A DNA stretch of 37,061 nucleotides from Streptomyces rhizosphaerihabitans (GCF_025399795.1 NZ_JAODTZ010000069.1:1-37061), one strand, 5' to 3'; shown: positions 7,972 to 16,157, counted from the first letter of the stretch. Numbers and translations: made by a program. The notes: generated from the letters alone by a model not told the origin.

Positions 7972-8335
7972 CCGACCGGCCCGCCTGCCCCGTACGGTGA
8001 CCGCCCGGCCCGGGTTGCCGGACGGACTCGTCCGCGCGGCCGTGCAGGCCAGTGGTGGCGATCGCGCAGGTTCGCCGGCGCGGTGACGCCAGCCTGTCCG
8101 GGCGGCGCCGCACAGGGTCGTCCGCGCGATCACGTAAACCCGTCCGGGAGCCCACGCCGGTCCGTCCACGCGGTCGTGCAAGCCCGCCGCGCGATCACGG
8201 AGGTCCGTCCGGGCGGCTCGCACCTCTGCCCAGTCGATCACGCGGGTCGTCCGGACGGGCAGGCGGCCCCGCCACGCCGCCGCGCCGACCCCACCCGGGC
8301 GACGGCCGGCCGCCGAGAGGCGCGAGACTGTTCCC
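7972..8335. repeat. Intergenic region with decayed direct repeats
   Basis: No convincing gene lies in these 364 bases. Variants of a motif close to GTCCRCGCGRTCRYG begin near 8030, 8120 and 8164, with a related copy near 8186. The longest match is GTCCGCGCGGCCGTGCAGGC against GTCCACGCGGTCGTGCAAGC. The spacing is irregular (90, 44, 22), so this looks like an eroded repeat cluster. Any promoter for the amidohydrolase is not obvious. Confidence 0.4.
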
Positions 8336-9952
8336 ATGAGTGAGAGCACCGCCCCGTCGGACACCGTGCTGCTGCGCGGTGGAGAAGTCCACAGCCCCGC
8401 CGACCCCTTCGCCACCGCCATGGTCGTGGAACGGGGTCAAGTCGCCTGGGTCGGCTCGGAAGGAGCCGCCGACGCCTTCGCCGACGGGGTCGACGAGGTC
8501 GTGGACCTCGAAGGCGCCCTGGTCACCCCGGCGTTCACCGACGCGCATGTGCACACCACCGCCACCGGGCTCGCGCTCACCGGCCTCGACCTGTCCGACG
8601 CGCCGACCCTGGACGCGGCCCTCGCCCTCGTACGCGATTTCGCGGCCGCCCGTCCGGCCGACCGGGTGCTGCTCGGCCACGGCTGGGACGCGGCACGCTG
8701 GCCCGGCGGCCGTCCCCCGACCCGCGCCGAACTCGATCAGGCGACCGGCGGGCGTCCGCTCTACCTCTCCCGCATCGACGTGCACTCCGCGGTGGCCACC
8801 AGCGCGCTCCTGGACCTGGTCCCCGGTGTCACGGCGCGTGCCGGGTACGCGCCCGACGGTCCGCTGACCCGCGACGCGCACCACGCCGTGCGCGCCGCGG
8901 CCCTCGGCGCGGTCGGCGGCGAGCAGCGCACCGAGGCCCAGCGCGCCGCGCTCGCTCACGCCGCCTCGCTCGGCATCGGCTCCGTGCACGAGTGCGCGGG
9001 GCCCGACATCTCCTCCGAGGACGACTTCACCGGCCTGCTGCGGCTCGCCGCCGGGGAACCCGGACCGAGGGTCGTCGGCTACTGGGCCGACCGCGATGTG
9101 GAGAAGGCACGGGCCCTCGGCGCTCTCGGCGCGGCCGGCGACCTCTTCGTCGACGGCTCCCTGGGCTCGCACACCGCCTGCCTGCACGAGCCGTACCTCG
9201 ACGCCGACCACACCGGCGTCGTCCACCTCGACGCCGACGCCGTGGCCGCGCATGTGGTGGCCTGTACCGAGGCGGGCCTCCAGGCGGGCTTCCACGCCAT
9301 CGGGGACGCCGCGGTGGCCTCCGTGGTCGAGGGCGTCCGCGCCGCCGCCGAGAAGGTCGGCCTGGCCCGCGTCCGCGCCGCCCGGCACCGCGTCGAGCAC
9401 GCCGAGATGCTCACCCCCGAGACTGTCGCGGGCTTCGCCGAACTCGGCCTCACCGCCTCCGTGCAGCCCGCGTTCGACGCGCTGTGGGGCGGCGAGGACG
9501 GCATGTACGCCCAGCGCCTGGGCGCCGAACGGGCCCGCACCCTCAACCCGTTCGCCGCCCTGCTGCGAGCCGGTGTGCCGCTGGCCTTCGGCTCCGACAG
9601 CCCCGTCACCCCGCTCGATCCCTGGGGCACCGTCCGTGCCGCGGCCTTCCACCGGACGCCCGAGCACCGGGTGTCCGTGCGCGCCGCCTTCACGGCCCAT
9701 ACGCGGGGCGGCTGGCGGGCCGTCGGACGGGACGACGCGGGCACCCTGGTGCCGGGCGCGCCCGCCGACTACGCCGTGTGGCGCACCGGCCACCTCGTCG
9801 TGCAGGCCCCCGACGACCGGGTCGCGCGCTGGTCCACCGACCCCCGCTCCGGTACCCCCGGACTGCCCGATCTGACCCCCGGCAACGACCTGCCCGTCTG
9901 CCTGCGCACCGTGGTCGGCGGACGGACGGTATTCGTACGGCCTAACGAGTGA
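8336..9952 (+). CDS. Amidohydrolase of the YtcJ type (Amidohydro_3)
   Basis: A 538-residue metal-dependent hydrolase of the usual YtcJ length. Metal-site elements are in order: HVH in AFTDAHVHTT (near residue 73), the conserved segment with LFVDGSLGSHTA, a His in GFHAIGDAAV, a His in RHRVEHAEML, and the Asp in AFGSDSPVTPLDPW. The C-terminal strand domain (GTLVPGAPADYAVW) is characteristic of the superfamily. It is predicted to be cytoplasmic and to hydrolyse an amide or related C-N bond in a small substrate that cannot be deduced. The ATG at 8336 lacks a good ribosome site (only GAGAGG far upstream), so leaderless translation is possible. Its neighbours are unrelated. Confidence 0.88.
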   Translation: MSESTAPSDTVLLRGGEVHSPADPFATAMVVERGQVAWVGSEGAADAFADGVDEVVDLEGALVTPAFTDAHVHTTATGLALTGLDLSDAPTLDAALALVRDFAAARPADRVLLGHGWDAARWPGGRPPTRAELDQATGGRPLYLSRIDVHSAVATSALLDLVPGVTARAGYAPDGPLTRDAHHAVRAAALGAVGGEQRTEAQRAALAHAASLGIGSVHECAGPDISSEDDFTGLLRLAAGEPGPRVVGYWADRDVEKARALGALGAAGDLFVDGSLGSHTACLHEPYLDADHTGVVHLDADAVAAHVVACTEAGLQAGFHAIGDAAVASVVEGVRAAAEKVGLARVRAARHRVEHAEMLTPETVAGFAELGLTASVQPAFDALWGGEDGMYAQRLGAERARTLNPFAALLRAGVPLAFGSDSPVTPLDPWGTVRAAAFHRTPEHRVSVRAAFTAHTRGGWRAVGRDDAGTLVPGAPADYAVWRTGHLVVQAPDDRVARWSTDPRSGTPGLPDLTPGNDLPVCLRTVVGGRTVFVRPNE

Positions 9953-10061
9953 TGTCCCGGCGTCCCAGGGTCGCGTTCAGGGCCCGGTACCTCGTTGCTC
10001 GACCTGCACGTCCTAAGCGCTGACCAGGTCTTTGTCGGAATAGGCGCAGATCAAGCCAGTG

Positions 10062-10092
10062 TTGACAGCTGGCCGCAGGAGGCGGGTAGGTT
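10062..10092 (+). promoter_or_regulatory. Candidate vegetative promoter far upstream of ppm1
   Basis: A perfect TTGACA (10062-10067) is followed after 19 bp by TAGGTT (10087-10092). The spacing is one or two bases longer than ideal. Transcription would start near 10099 and give a leader of about 390 nt before the GTG of ppm1. Confidence 0.4.
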
Positions 10093-10161
10093 CGGCCGGG
10101 TCCACCACCGGACGGCCGACCGGGGAACTTCCGCGCGGCCTCGCAGCGCCGCTGGGTCAGG

Positions 10162-10188
10162 GGTGGTGTGCCGCACCGGCGCACCACC
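10162..10188 (+). ncRNA. Strong hairpin in the ppm1 leader
   Basis: GGTGGTGTGCC (10162-10172) pairs with GGCGCACCACC (10178-10188) over 11 bp with one G-U pair and a 5-base loop. It could be a terminator of a small RNA or an element of a regulatory leader. No U-tract follows. Confidence 0.35.
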
Positions 10189-10454
10189 ACTGGGAGCCAG
10201 GCCCAGCGCCGGCGCCGCGAGGCGAGGGAACGTTCCGACTGGTCGGCAGGTGTGACCCGGGTGGGGCCCGGACGTTCAGTAGACAACGGCTTTCGGTCGA
10301 CCCGCAGCCAGCGGGTCCCTGGTCGGCCCGAAGGGCGCCGGGCCCCGATCCGAAGGACGCGATTTCCGCCCCGGCGCGTCCGCTCTTACCCGCCTCTTGG
10401 GGAATCGACACCCCCGTAAGACCTCCGCGACGCAGCAGCGCAGGTTGGGCGCAC

Positions 10455-10460
10455 TATGGT
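10455..10460 (+). promoter_or_regulatory. Possible proximal -10 element of ppm1
   Basis: TATGGT at 10455-10460 fits TANNNT and would start transcription about 25 bases before the GTG. No recognisable -35 accompanies it. Confidence 0.3.
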
Positions 10461-10492
10461 GGACCCCTGCGTACGGATACGAAGGGGCAGCA

Positions 10493-11287
10493 GTGAACGA
10501 CGGCGACGGGACCCTCGCGGCAAAAGCCCAGGGGAGGCAGTTCGGCCCGCTCGGCACGGCCTTGGTGATCATTCCGACCTACAACGAGGCGGAGAACATC
10601 AAGAAGATCGTCGGCCGGGTGCGATCCGCCGTGCCCGAGGCGCACGTTCTGGTGGCGGACGACAACAGCCCCGACGGCACGGGCAAGCTCGCCGACGAGC
10701 TGGCAGCCGATGACGAGAACGTCCAGGTCTTGCACCGCAAGGGCAAGGAAGGACTCGGCGCCGCCTACCTCGCGGGGTTCCGCTGGGGCCTGGAACACGG
10801 CTACGGCGTGCTCATCGAGATGGACGCCGACGGTTCGCACCAGCCGGAGGAACTTCCCCGCCTGCTGACCGCTCTCAAGGGCGCCGACCTCGTGCTCGGC
10901 TCGCGTTGGGTGCCGGGCGGCCGGGTGGTGAACTGGCCCAAGTCCCGCGAGTTCATCTCGCGCGGCGGCAGCCTCTACTCCCGAGTCCTGCTCGACGTAC
11001 CGATCCGGGACGTGACCGGCGGCTACCGCGCCTTCCGCCGCGAGACCCTCGAAGGCCTCGGCCTCAGTGAGGTCGCCTCCCAGGGCTACTGCTTCCAGGT
11101 CGATCTGGCCCGCCGCGCCGTGAGGGCCGGCTACCACGTCGTCGAGGTCCCGATCACCTTCGTCGAACGTGAGCTGGGCGACTCCAAGATGAGCCGCGAC
11201 ATCCTCGTGGAGGCGCTGTGGCGCGTCACCACATGGGGTGTGGGCGAGCGGGTCGGCCGGATCACGGCCCGCCGCAAGCAGTCCTGA
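10493..11287 (+). CDS. ppm1: Polyprenol monophosphomannose synthase
   Basis: A 264-residue GT2 enzyme that transfers mannose from GDP-mannose to polyprenyl phosphate on the cytoplasmic face of the membrane. The lipid-linked mannose is then used for protein O-mannosylation in actinomycetes. GT-A features are plain: VIIPTYNEAENI near the N-terminus, VADDNSPDGT for nucleotide binding, EMDADGSHQPEELP as the DXD-type metal site, and DVTGGYRAFRRETLE as the acceptor-side motif. There is no C-terminal membrane domain, matching the soluble Streptomyces Ppm1 (SCO1423, recalled) rather than the mycobacterial fusion with the apolipoprotein N-acyltransferase Lnt. GTG 10493 has AGGGG five bases upstream. 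It is monocistronic, with a strong terminator two bases after its stop. Confidence 0.95.
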   Translation: MNDGDGTLAAKAQGRQFGPLGTALVIIPTYNEAENIKKIVGRVRSAVPEAHVLVADDNSPDGTGKLADELAADDENVQVLHRKGKEGLGAAYLAGFRWGLEHGYGVLIEMDADGSHQPEELPRLLTALKGADLVLGSRWVPGGRVVNWPKSREFISRGGSLYSRVLLDVPIRDVTGGYRAFRRETLEGLGLSEVASQGYCFQVDLARRAVRAGYHVVEVPITFVERELGDSKMSRDILVEALWRVTTWGVGERVGRITARRKQS

Positions 11288-11289
11288 CA

Positions 11290-11316
11290 CCGGGACCGGC
11301 TCACAGCCGGTCCCGG
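11290..11316 (+). terminator. Perfect hairpin terminator of ppm1
   Basis: CCGGGACCGGCT (11290-11301) pairs perfectly with AGCCGGTCCCGG (11305-11316) around a 3-base loop, directly after the ppm1 stop codon. Confidence 0.8.
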
Positions 11317-11817
11317 CGCCTGGTGCCCGACGCCGTGACCGGCTCACCGTCCGGCGCCCCGAGCGGCTCACAAGCCCGTCCTGTCACAAGCCCGTCCTGG
11401 AGCCGGTGCGGGGCCGCAAGCCCGTTCTCTGACACTCGTGCGGGTCCCGCGAGCTGTGCCGACCCGTCCGGGGGCTGGAAACAGTCCTGTCGCGCGACCG
11501 GGGGCGCATGCGTCCGTGCAGGCCGTGAGGGCCGTGAGCGTCTCTGCGGCCTGCACGAGGTGTGGCCCGTCGGTACGAGGTGTGGCCCGTCGGTACGAGG
11601 TGCGGCCCGTACGAGGTGGCGCGAACGAGCCGCGCCCAGCCCTGACGCCCGGACGCGGTTCCCGGCGTGTCCTGACATACGGACGGGCCCTGAGCAGTCC
11701 CGACGCCCTGACGCTCCGGTTGGGCAATCCCGACGCTCTGACCCGCCCGGTTGCCCGGAGGCGGCGATTGATCATCCGCTTATCCCGTACTGAGGCGCGC
11801 CCAGGCACACTGGGAGC
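11317..11817. other. Intergenic region between ppm1 and fxsA
   Basis: About 500 bases with no supported gene. The phrase CACAAGCCCGTCCTG occurs twice near 11369 and 11386, with a diverged third copy (CGCAAGCCCGTTCTC) near 11417. A separate tandem array is at 11555-11620. The fxsA promoter is not clear; CACACT six bases before the ATG could be a -10 of a leaderless message. Confidence 0.4.
11555..11620. repeat. 20-bp tandem repeat array
   Basis: The unit ACGAGGTGTGGCCCGTCGGT is present twice exactly (11555-11574, 11575-11594), followed by a shortened copy (11595-11610, ACGAGGTGCGGCCCGT) and the beginning of a fourth (11611). The exact identity of the first two copies points to recent slippage. 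Confidence 0.8.
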
Positions 11818-12387
11818 ATGACGACAGGCGTTCCGACCCCCACTCACCCCGCCCGCCCGCGGCGCTCGAGGCTGCGCACCTTCCTGCCGCTCGGTGTCGC
11901 GGTGTGGCTGGTGCTGGAGATCTGGCTGCTGAGCCTCGTCGCGCAGGCCACGAGCGGCTTCACGGTGTTCCTGCTGCTGGTCGCCGGGTTCGTGCTCGGC
12001 GCCGTGGTCATCAAGCGGGCCGGCCGCCGCGCTTTCAGGAACCTCAGCCAGACGCTGCAACAGGCGCAGGGCGGTGTCACGCCCACCAGCGAGGGCGGCC
12101 GGGGCAACGGTCTGACGATGCTGGGCGGCCTGCTCCTGATGATCCCGGGTCTGATCTCCGACGCGATCGGCCTGCTCCTGCTGGTCCCGCCGGTCCAGAA
12201 GGGCCTCAGCCGCTACACCCAGCGCGTTTTCGAGCGCAAGATGCGGCTGGGCGCCCCCGGTACCGTCGGTGACGCCTTCCAGCAGGCCCGTATCCACCGC
12301 CCCGACGGCAAGGTGGTCCAGGGCGAGGTCATCAGGGACGAGGACCCGGGTGAGCCCCGCGGCCACTATCCGCCCCTGAACGGCTAG
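11818..12387 (+). CDS. fxsA: FxsA family membrane protein
   Basis: A 189-residue integral membrane protein. A basic N-terminus (PARPRRSRLRTF) leads to hydrophobic segments at about residues 20-42 and 46-63, then a cytoplasmic stretch, then the conserved segment LGGLLLMIPGLISDAIGLLLLVPPVQ near residues 102-127. The Met-Ile-Pro-Gly-Leu-Ile-Ser-Asp core identifies the FxsA family; in E. coli this protein suppresses phage F exclusion of T7 when over-produced, and its ordinary role is unknown. The C-terminal tail carries a YPPLNG end typical of actinobacterial members. ATG 11818 has GGGAG too close for a normal Shine-Dalgarno, so the message may be leaderless. Confidence 0.9.
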   Translation: MTTGVPTPTHPARPRRSRLRTFLPLGVAVWLVLEIWLLSLVAQATSGFTVFLLLVAGFVLGAVVIKRAGRRAFRNLSQTLQQAQGGVTPTSEGGRGNGLTMLGGLLLMIPGLISDAIGLLLLVPPVQKGLSRYTQRVFERKMRLGAPGTVGDAFQQARIHRPDGKVVQGEVIRDEDPGEPRGHYPPLNG

Positions 12388-12608
12388 CCACTACGGCGGC
12401 CCGGCCGGAGAAGACCGTCGAGCCGACCGGCCGGACACCCACGGCGTCCGATCGACGACGTACGGGAAGCGAACGGCTGGGCCGGCCCCGCCGGACCCGA
12501 TCGCACCCCGCCCCGCCGGACCGCTGGACGCGGCACCCGGTCGGCATACGGGGAACGGCAGACCGGCGACGTACGAGAAACGGCGTTGCGGAATTCACCG
12601 GAACGCAC

Positions 12609-12651
12609 GAGACCGCGGGCCCCGTACGTGACGTACGGTGCCCGCGGTCTC
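12609..12651. terminator. Bidirectional terminator between fxsA and rbpA
   Basis: GAGACCGCGGGC (12609-12620) pairs with GCCCGCGGTCTC (12640-12651). The interior continues as CCGTACGT and ACGTACGG, so nearly the whole element can fold into one long hairpin. It lies between two convergent genes, 36 bases from the end of rbpA. Confidence 0.8.
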
Positions 12652-12686
12652 GGCGTGCGGTGTATGCCGCTCGACCCTCAAAGGGG

Positions 12687-13061
12687 TCAGGCGGACTTGC
12701 GGCTGTCCCGCGGATGCACCGCGATGTTCATCGCGCCGGAGCGAAGAACGGCCAGACGCTCCGCGAGGACCTCTTCGAGCTCCTCGCGAGTGCGCCGCTC
12801 CATCAGCATGTCCCAGTGCGTGCGCGCGGGCTTCGCCTTCTTTTCCTCAGGGCCGTCGCCGTCGACGAGAAGTGCCTGGGCCCCGCAGACCTTGCACTCC
12901 CACTCCGCCGGAATTTCGGCCTCCACCGAGAAGGGCATCTCAAAGCGGTGCCCCTTCTCGCATGCGTACTCCACCGCCTGGCGCGGGGCCAGGTCGATGC
13001 CGCGGTCCGTCTCATAGCTGGTCACTACGAGGCGTGTGCCGCGAAGAGCTCGCTCACTCAT
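12687..13061 (-). CDS. rbpA: RNA polymerase-binding protein RbpA
   Basis: A 124-residue actinobacterial transcription factor that binds RNA polymerase holoenzyme through the principal sigma factor and stabilises open complexes; it is linked to growth and rifampicin tolerance in S. coelicolor. The zinc ligands known for this protein are present as Cys34, His38, Cys56 and Cys59. The C-terminal sigma-interacting helix is RTHWDMLMERRTREELEEVL. The N-terminal tail and basic linker are intact and the length is normal. The ATG at 13061 is preceded by GGGAGG at about eight bases. An exact sigma-R promoter lies upstream at 13123-13148, in keeping with the known sigma-R control of rbpA. The gene ends at a strong bidirectional terminator. 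Confidence 0.97.
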   Translation of the reverse strand: MSERALRGTRLVVTSYETDRGIDLAPRQAVEYACEKGHRFEMPFSVEAEIPAEWECKVCGAQALLVDGDGPEEKKAKPARTHWDMLMERRTREELEEVLAERLAVLRSGAMNIAVHPRDSRKSA

Positions 13062-13122
13062 GAATCGTGCCTCCCGGGCTTGTCGCCCACAGGACAGGTG
13101 TCGCTGTCGTCGTCATCCGGTC

Positions 13123-13148
13123 AACGTCCGGTCGGCGGTAAAGATTCC
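13123..13148 (-). promoter_or_regulatory. Sigma-R promoter of rbpA
   Basis: On the minus strand the sequence reads GGAAT (13148-13144), 18 bp, then GTT (13125-13123). This matches the Streptomyces sigma-R consensus GGAAT-N18-GTT exactly. It implies a leader of about 55 nt before the rbpA ATG. Confidence 0.85.
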
Positions 13149-13209
13149 CGTTGTGGGTCATGCGTCGCCGTCGTAGCCGCCCCTTGTTGTACCCACCGTC
13201 GCCCGGTTT

Positions 13210-13233
13210 GTCACATCTGGCATCAGATGTCAC
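13210..13233. promoter_or_regulatory. Near-perfect inverted repeat upstream of rbpA
   Basis: GTCACATCTG (13210-13219) and CAGATGTCAC (13224-13233) are inverted repeats with nine of ten positions matching around a 4-bp centre. It lies about 60 bp upstream of the sigma-R -35 region and could be an operator or part of a second rbpA promoter. The binding protein is unknown. Confidence 0.45.
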
Positions 13234-13316
13234 CCAACGCTTCAGTATCATTGACGCGCAGTAACGGTACGGCAGGCAGGCCAAACGCGTACACTACCGC
13301 TCTTTGGCCGCGGACG

Positions 13317-14666
13317 CTAAATCATCTCGGGTACGGGATTGCCTGCGTCGCGGATCGCCTGGCGCACCGGGACCCGCGCGAGCAGCACGAATCCGATGGC
13401 GAAGAAAGCCACGAGCGAGATGATCGCGTCCCTATAGCTTCCCGTCAGCTGGTAGGTCAACCCGAACAGCAGCGGGCCGAGCCAGCTCATTCCGCGGTCG
13501 CTCATCTCGTACGCCGAGAAGTACTCGGCCTCCTTGCCGCTCGGCACGAGGTGCGAGAACAGGGAGCGGGACAGGGCCTGGCTGCCGCCCAGGACCAGTC
13601 CGATGCCGGACGCGAGGACGAAGAACCACACGGGCGCGCCCGCGGGCAGGAAGTACCCGGCGGCGAGGGTGAGCGTCCAGGCGACGAGTGAGCCGAGGAT
13701 GGTGCGCTGCGCGCCGTACGTGCGGGCCAGCCGGCCCATGCCCAGTGCGCCCCCGACCGCGAGCACCTGGACCAGGAGTACGGCCACGATCAGGGTCGAC
13801 TGGCTGAGTCCCAGCTCCTCGGAGCCGTAGACGGAGGCCTGCGAGATGACCGTCTGGATGCCGTCGTTGTAGATGAGGTACGCGAGCAGGAAGGACAGCG
13901 TGAGCGGTTTGCCGCGCATGTCGCGCAGCGTGGCGGCCAGCTGCCGCCATCCGTGCGCGGACGCCTGTCCGGTGGAGGCCGTACGGCGGTCGCGCAGCCG
14001 CCTCAGCGGTACGAGGGTGAAGGCGCCCCACCAGACGCCCGCCGAGGCGAGACAGATCCGCACGGCCGTCGCCTCGGAGACGCCGAAGCTGTCATGGGCC
14101 GTGAACAGGACCAGGTTCGCGACCAGGACCAGCGCGCCCGCCGCGTATCCGAAGGCCCAGCCCCGGGAGGAGACGGCGTCGCGCTCCTCGGGCGGGGCGA
14201 TCTGCGGCAGGTAGGAGTTGTAGAGGACCATCGAGACGGCCAGCGAGGCGTTCGCGACGATCAGCAGCAGTCCGCCCAGCAGATAGCGGTCGCCGTCCAG
14301 GAAGAACATGCCCGTGGTGGCTCCGGCGCCCAGATAGGCCGCCGCGGCGAGCAGCGGCTTCTTGCGGCCCGTGCGGTCGGCTGCGGCGCCCGCCATCGGC
14401 ATCACGAAGATCGACAGGATGACGGAGGCGGAGACCGCGTACGCGAAGAAGGAGCCGGCGCGGACCGGGACTCCCAGCGGATGGACGAACCCGTCCGCGT
14501 CCGCCGCGTGCTTGGCCACCGCTGTCAGATAGGGGCCGAGGAACACGGTGAGCACGCTCGTCGAATAGACGGAGCAGGCCCAGTCGTAGAAGTACCAGCC
14601 GCGTTGTTCTCGCCGGCGCTCGGCGGCCTCCTCGGCCGCCCCCGCCCGCACGGTGTCCGTGCTCAC
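13317..14666 (-). CDS. MFS transporter of the UMF1/Atg22-like group
   Basis: A 449-residue protein with about twelve membrane helices. The opening GWYFYDWACSVYSTSVLTVF followed by GPYLTAVAKHAA is characteristic of the bacterial Atg22-like (UMF1) branch of the major facilitator superfamily, and the A-like motif AGAAADRTGRKKPLL lies between early helices. The eukaryotic relative Atg22 exports amino acids from the vacuole; the bacterial substrate is unknown. GTG 14666 is supported by GTGAGG six bases upstream. It follows the glycerophosphodiesterase gene by 40 bp, so export or import of a glycerophosphodiester product or an amino acid is possible, but that is inference. Confidence 0.88.
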   Translation of the reverse strand: MSTDTVRAGAAEEAAERRREQRGWYFYDWACSVYSTSVLTVFLGPYLTAVAKHAADADGFVHPLGVPVRAGSFFAYAVSASVILSIFVMPMAGAAADRTGRKKPLLAAAAYLGAGATTGMFFLDGDRYLLGGLLLIVANASLAVSMVLYNSYLPQIAPPEERDAVSSRGWAFGYAAGALVLVANLVLFTAHDSFGVSEATAVRICLASAGVWWGAFTLVPLRRLRDRRTASTGQASAHGWRQLAATLRDMRGKPLTLSFLLAYLIYNDGIQTVISQASVYGSEELGLSQSTLIVAVLLVQVLAVGGALGMGRLARTYGAQRTILGSLVAWTLTLAAGYFLPAGAPVWFFVLASGIGLVLGGSQALSRSLFSHLVPSGKEAEYFSAYEMSDRGMSWLGPLLFGLTYQLTGSYRDAIISLVAFFAIGFVLLARVPVRQAIRDAGNPVPEMI

Positions 14667-14706
14667 CCGTGCCTCACTTCTCCGTGAACGGACCGCGCGA
14701 GGAGGC

Positions 14707-15468
14707 TCAGAACCAGGTGCCCCGGTCTTCCAGGACCTTGCGCAGCGTGTCGATGTGATCGGTCATGATGCCATCGACTCCCAGGTCCAGGAGCCGGTGC
14801 ATGCGTTCCGATTCGTTCACGGTCCATACGTGCACCTGGAGCCCGCGCGCGTGGGCGGCCTGTACGAAGCGACGGTCGACCACCGGCACACCCGACTGGG
14901 TCTCGGGCACCTGGGCCGCGACCGCGGAGCGGCGCACGGCGGCCGGTACGCCCCACGAGCGCAGCCGCAGGTTGAGCACCCCGCGGGTGCCGAACGACGT
15001 GGCGAGGCGCGGCCCGGCCAGATGCTGGGCGCGGGTCACGCGCGCCTCGGAGAACGAACCGACGCAGACCCGGTCCCAGGCGTCGGTGCGGCCGATCAGG
15101 TCGAGCAGCGGGACCAGCGCGGGTTCGGCCTTGACGTCGACGTTCCAGCGCACCTCGGGGAGCTCTTCGAGCAGTTCCTCGAAGAGGGGGACGGGCTCCT
15201 GGCCCGCCACGCGCGCGTGGCGCACGTCCGCCCAGGGGAGGTCGGCGATTTTGCCCGCGCCGTCCGTGACCCGGTCGAGGGTCGTGTCGTGGAAGGCGAC
15301 CAGCCTGCCGTCCGCCGTGGCGTGCACATCGGTCTCGATGTAGCGGTACCCGGCGTTCACCGCCCGCCGGAACTGGGCCAGTGTGTTCTCCAGGCCGTCC
15401 GCCGACCCGCCGCGGTGCGCGAAGGGGATCGGGCCGGGGTGGTCGAGGTACGGGTGACGAGTGCGCAT
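14707..15468 (-). CDS. Glycerophosphodiester phosphodiesterase
   Basis: A 253-residue cytoplasmic-type GDPD that hydrolyses glycerophosphodiesters to glycerol-3-phosphate and an alcohol. The TIM-barrel active-site residues are visible: His18 in FAHRGG, Glu45 and Asp47 in YIETDVHAT, and His60 in VAFHDTTLDRVT. There is no signal peptide, unlike secreted phosphate-scavenging relatives. Two starts are possible, ATG 15468 and GTG 15474; the GTG overlaps the TGA of the preceding yczE gene as GTGA, so translation is probably coupled. The likely role is recycling of head groups from membrane phospholipid turnover. It sits in the middle of the yczE-gdpD-MFS unit. Confidence 0.92.
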   Translation of the reverse strand: MRTRHPYLDHPGPIPFAHRGGSADGLENTLAQFRRAVNAGYRYIETDVHATADGRLVAFHDTTLDRVTDGAGKIADLPWADVRHARVAGQEPVPLFEELLEELPEVRWNVDVKAEPALVPLLDLIGRTDAWDRVCVGSFSEARVTRAQHLAGPRLATSFGTRGVLNLRLRSWGVPAAVRRSAVAAQVPETQSGVPVVDRRFVQAAHARGLQVHVWTVNESERMHRLLDLGVDGIMTDHIDTLRKVLEDRGTWF

Positions 15469-15470
15469 GC

Positions 15471-16157
15471 TCACCCGGGCAGTATGGCGCGCTCCGGTTG
15501 ACCTGGGGCGACAACGGCGCTGCCGAGTGGTGCCGGACGTGCGGCGAACACGCGCAGGAAGAGCTGGGCCAGGGGTCCGATGGCGACGGCGTACAGCACC
15601 GTGCCGACGCCGACCGTGCCGCCGAGCGCGAAGCCGGTCGCGACGACGGCCACCTCCAGCACCGTGCGCACCAGACGGACCGAACGGCCTGTACGCCGGT
15701 GCAGTCCCGTCATCAGACCGTCGCGGGGACCCGGCCCGAAACGGGCGGAGATGTACAGGCCCGTCGCCACGCCGTTCAGCACGATGCCCGCCACCATCAG
15801 CGGAACCCGTACGGCCAGTGCGTGGACGTCCGGGACCAGCGCGAGGGTGCCGTCCATGGCGAGGCCGACCACGAAGACGTTGGAGACGGTGCCGAGGCCC
15901 GGCCGCTGGCGGAGCGGGATCCACAGGAGCAGCACCGCGGCGCCCACGACGATCGACACCACGCCGATCGTGAGGCCGGTCAGTTCGGCGAGCCCCTGGT
16001 GCAGCACGTTCCATGGTTCCAGCCCGAGACCGGCCTCCACGAGGAGCGCCGAACTCGCTCCGTACAGGGCCAGCCCGGCGTAGAGCTGGACGAGGCGGCC
16101 GGGGAGCCGTCCGGGCCCGGGGCCCTCGGCAGGTGCGGACTCGGAGCGTGTGGACAC
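15471..16157 (-). CDS. YczE-family integral membrane protein
   Basis: A 228-residue protein with about five hydrophobic segments. The segment LGLEPWNVLHQGLAELTGLT followed by IGVVSIVVGAAVLLLWIPL, and the later RFGPGPRDGLMTGLHRRTG, are typical of the YczE/YitT-like membrane family. GTG 16157 is preferred over ATG 16193 because GGGGGG lies about seven bases upstream of it; the longer start would add 12 residues. It is divergent from a MocR-type regulator, a pairing known as YczR-YczE in other bacteria, where the regulator controls the membrane protein. Transport function is assumed for the family but the substrate is unknown. Its stop overlaps the possible GTG of the GDPD gene. Confidence 0.85.
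   Translation of the reverse strand: MSTRSESAPAEGPGPGRLPGRLVQLYAGLALYGASSALLVEAGLGLEPWNVLHQGLAELTGLTIGVVSIVVGAAVLLLWIPLRQRPGLGTVSNVFVVGLAMDGTLALVPDVHALAVRVPLMVAGIVLNGVATGLYISARFGPGPRDGLMTGLHRRTGRSVRLVRTVLEVAVVATGFALGGTVGVGTVLYAVAIGPLAQLFLRVFAARPAPLGSAVVAPGQPERAILPG

Larger units (their letters stand above)
9953..10492. other. Long structured non-coding region before ppm1
   Basis: No supported gene is present in 540 bases. It has a promoter-like pair (10062-10092), an 11-bp hairpin (10162-10188), a second hairpin GACCCGC-agcca-GCGGGTC (10299-10317), and GGACGCG/CGCGTCC arms near 10353-10381. It is either a long structured leader of ppm1 or contains a separate small RNA. Confidence 0.4.
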
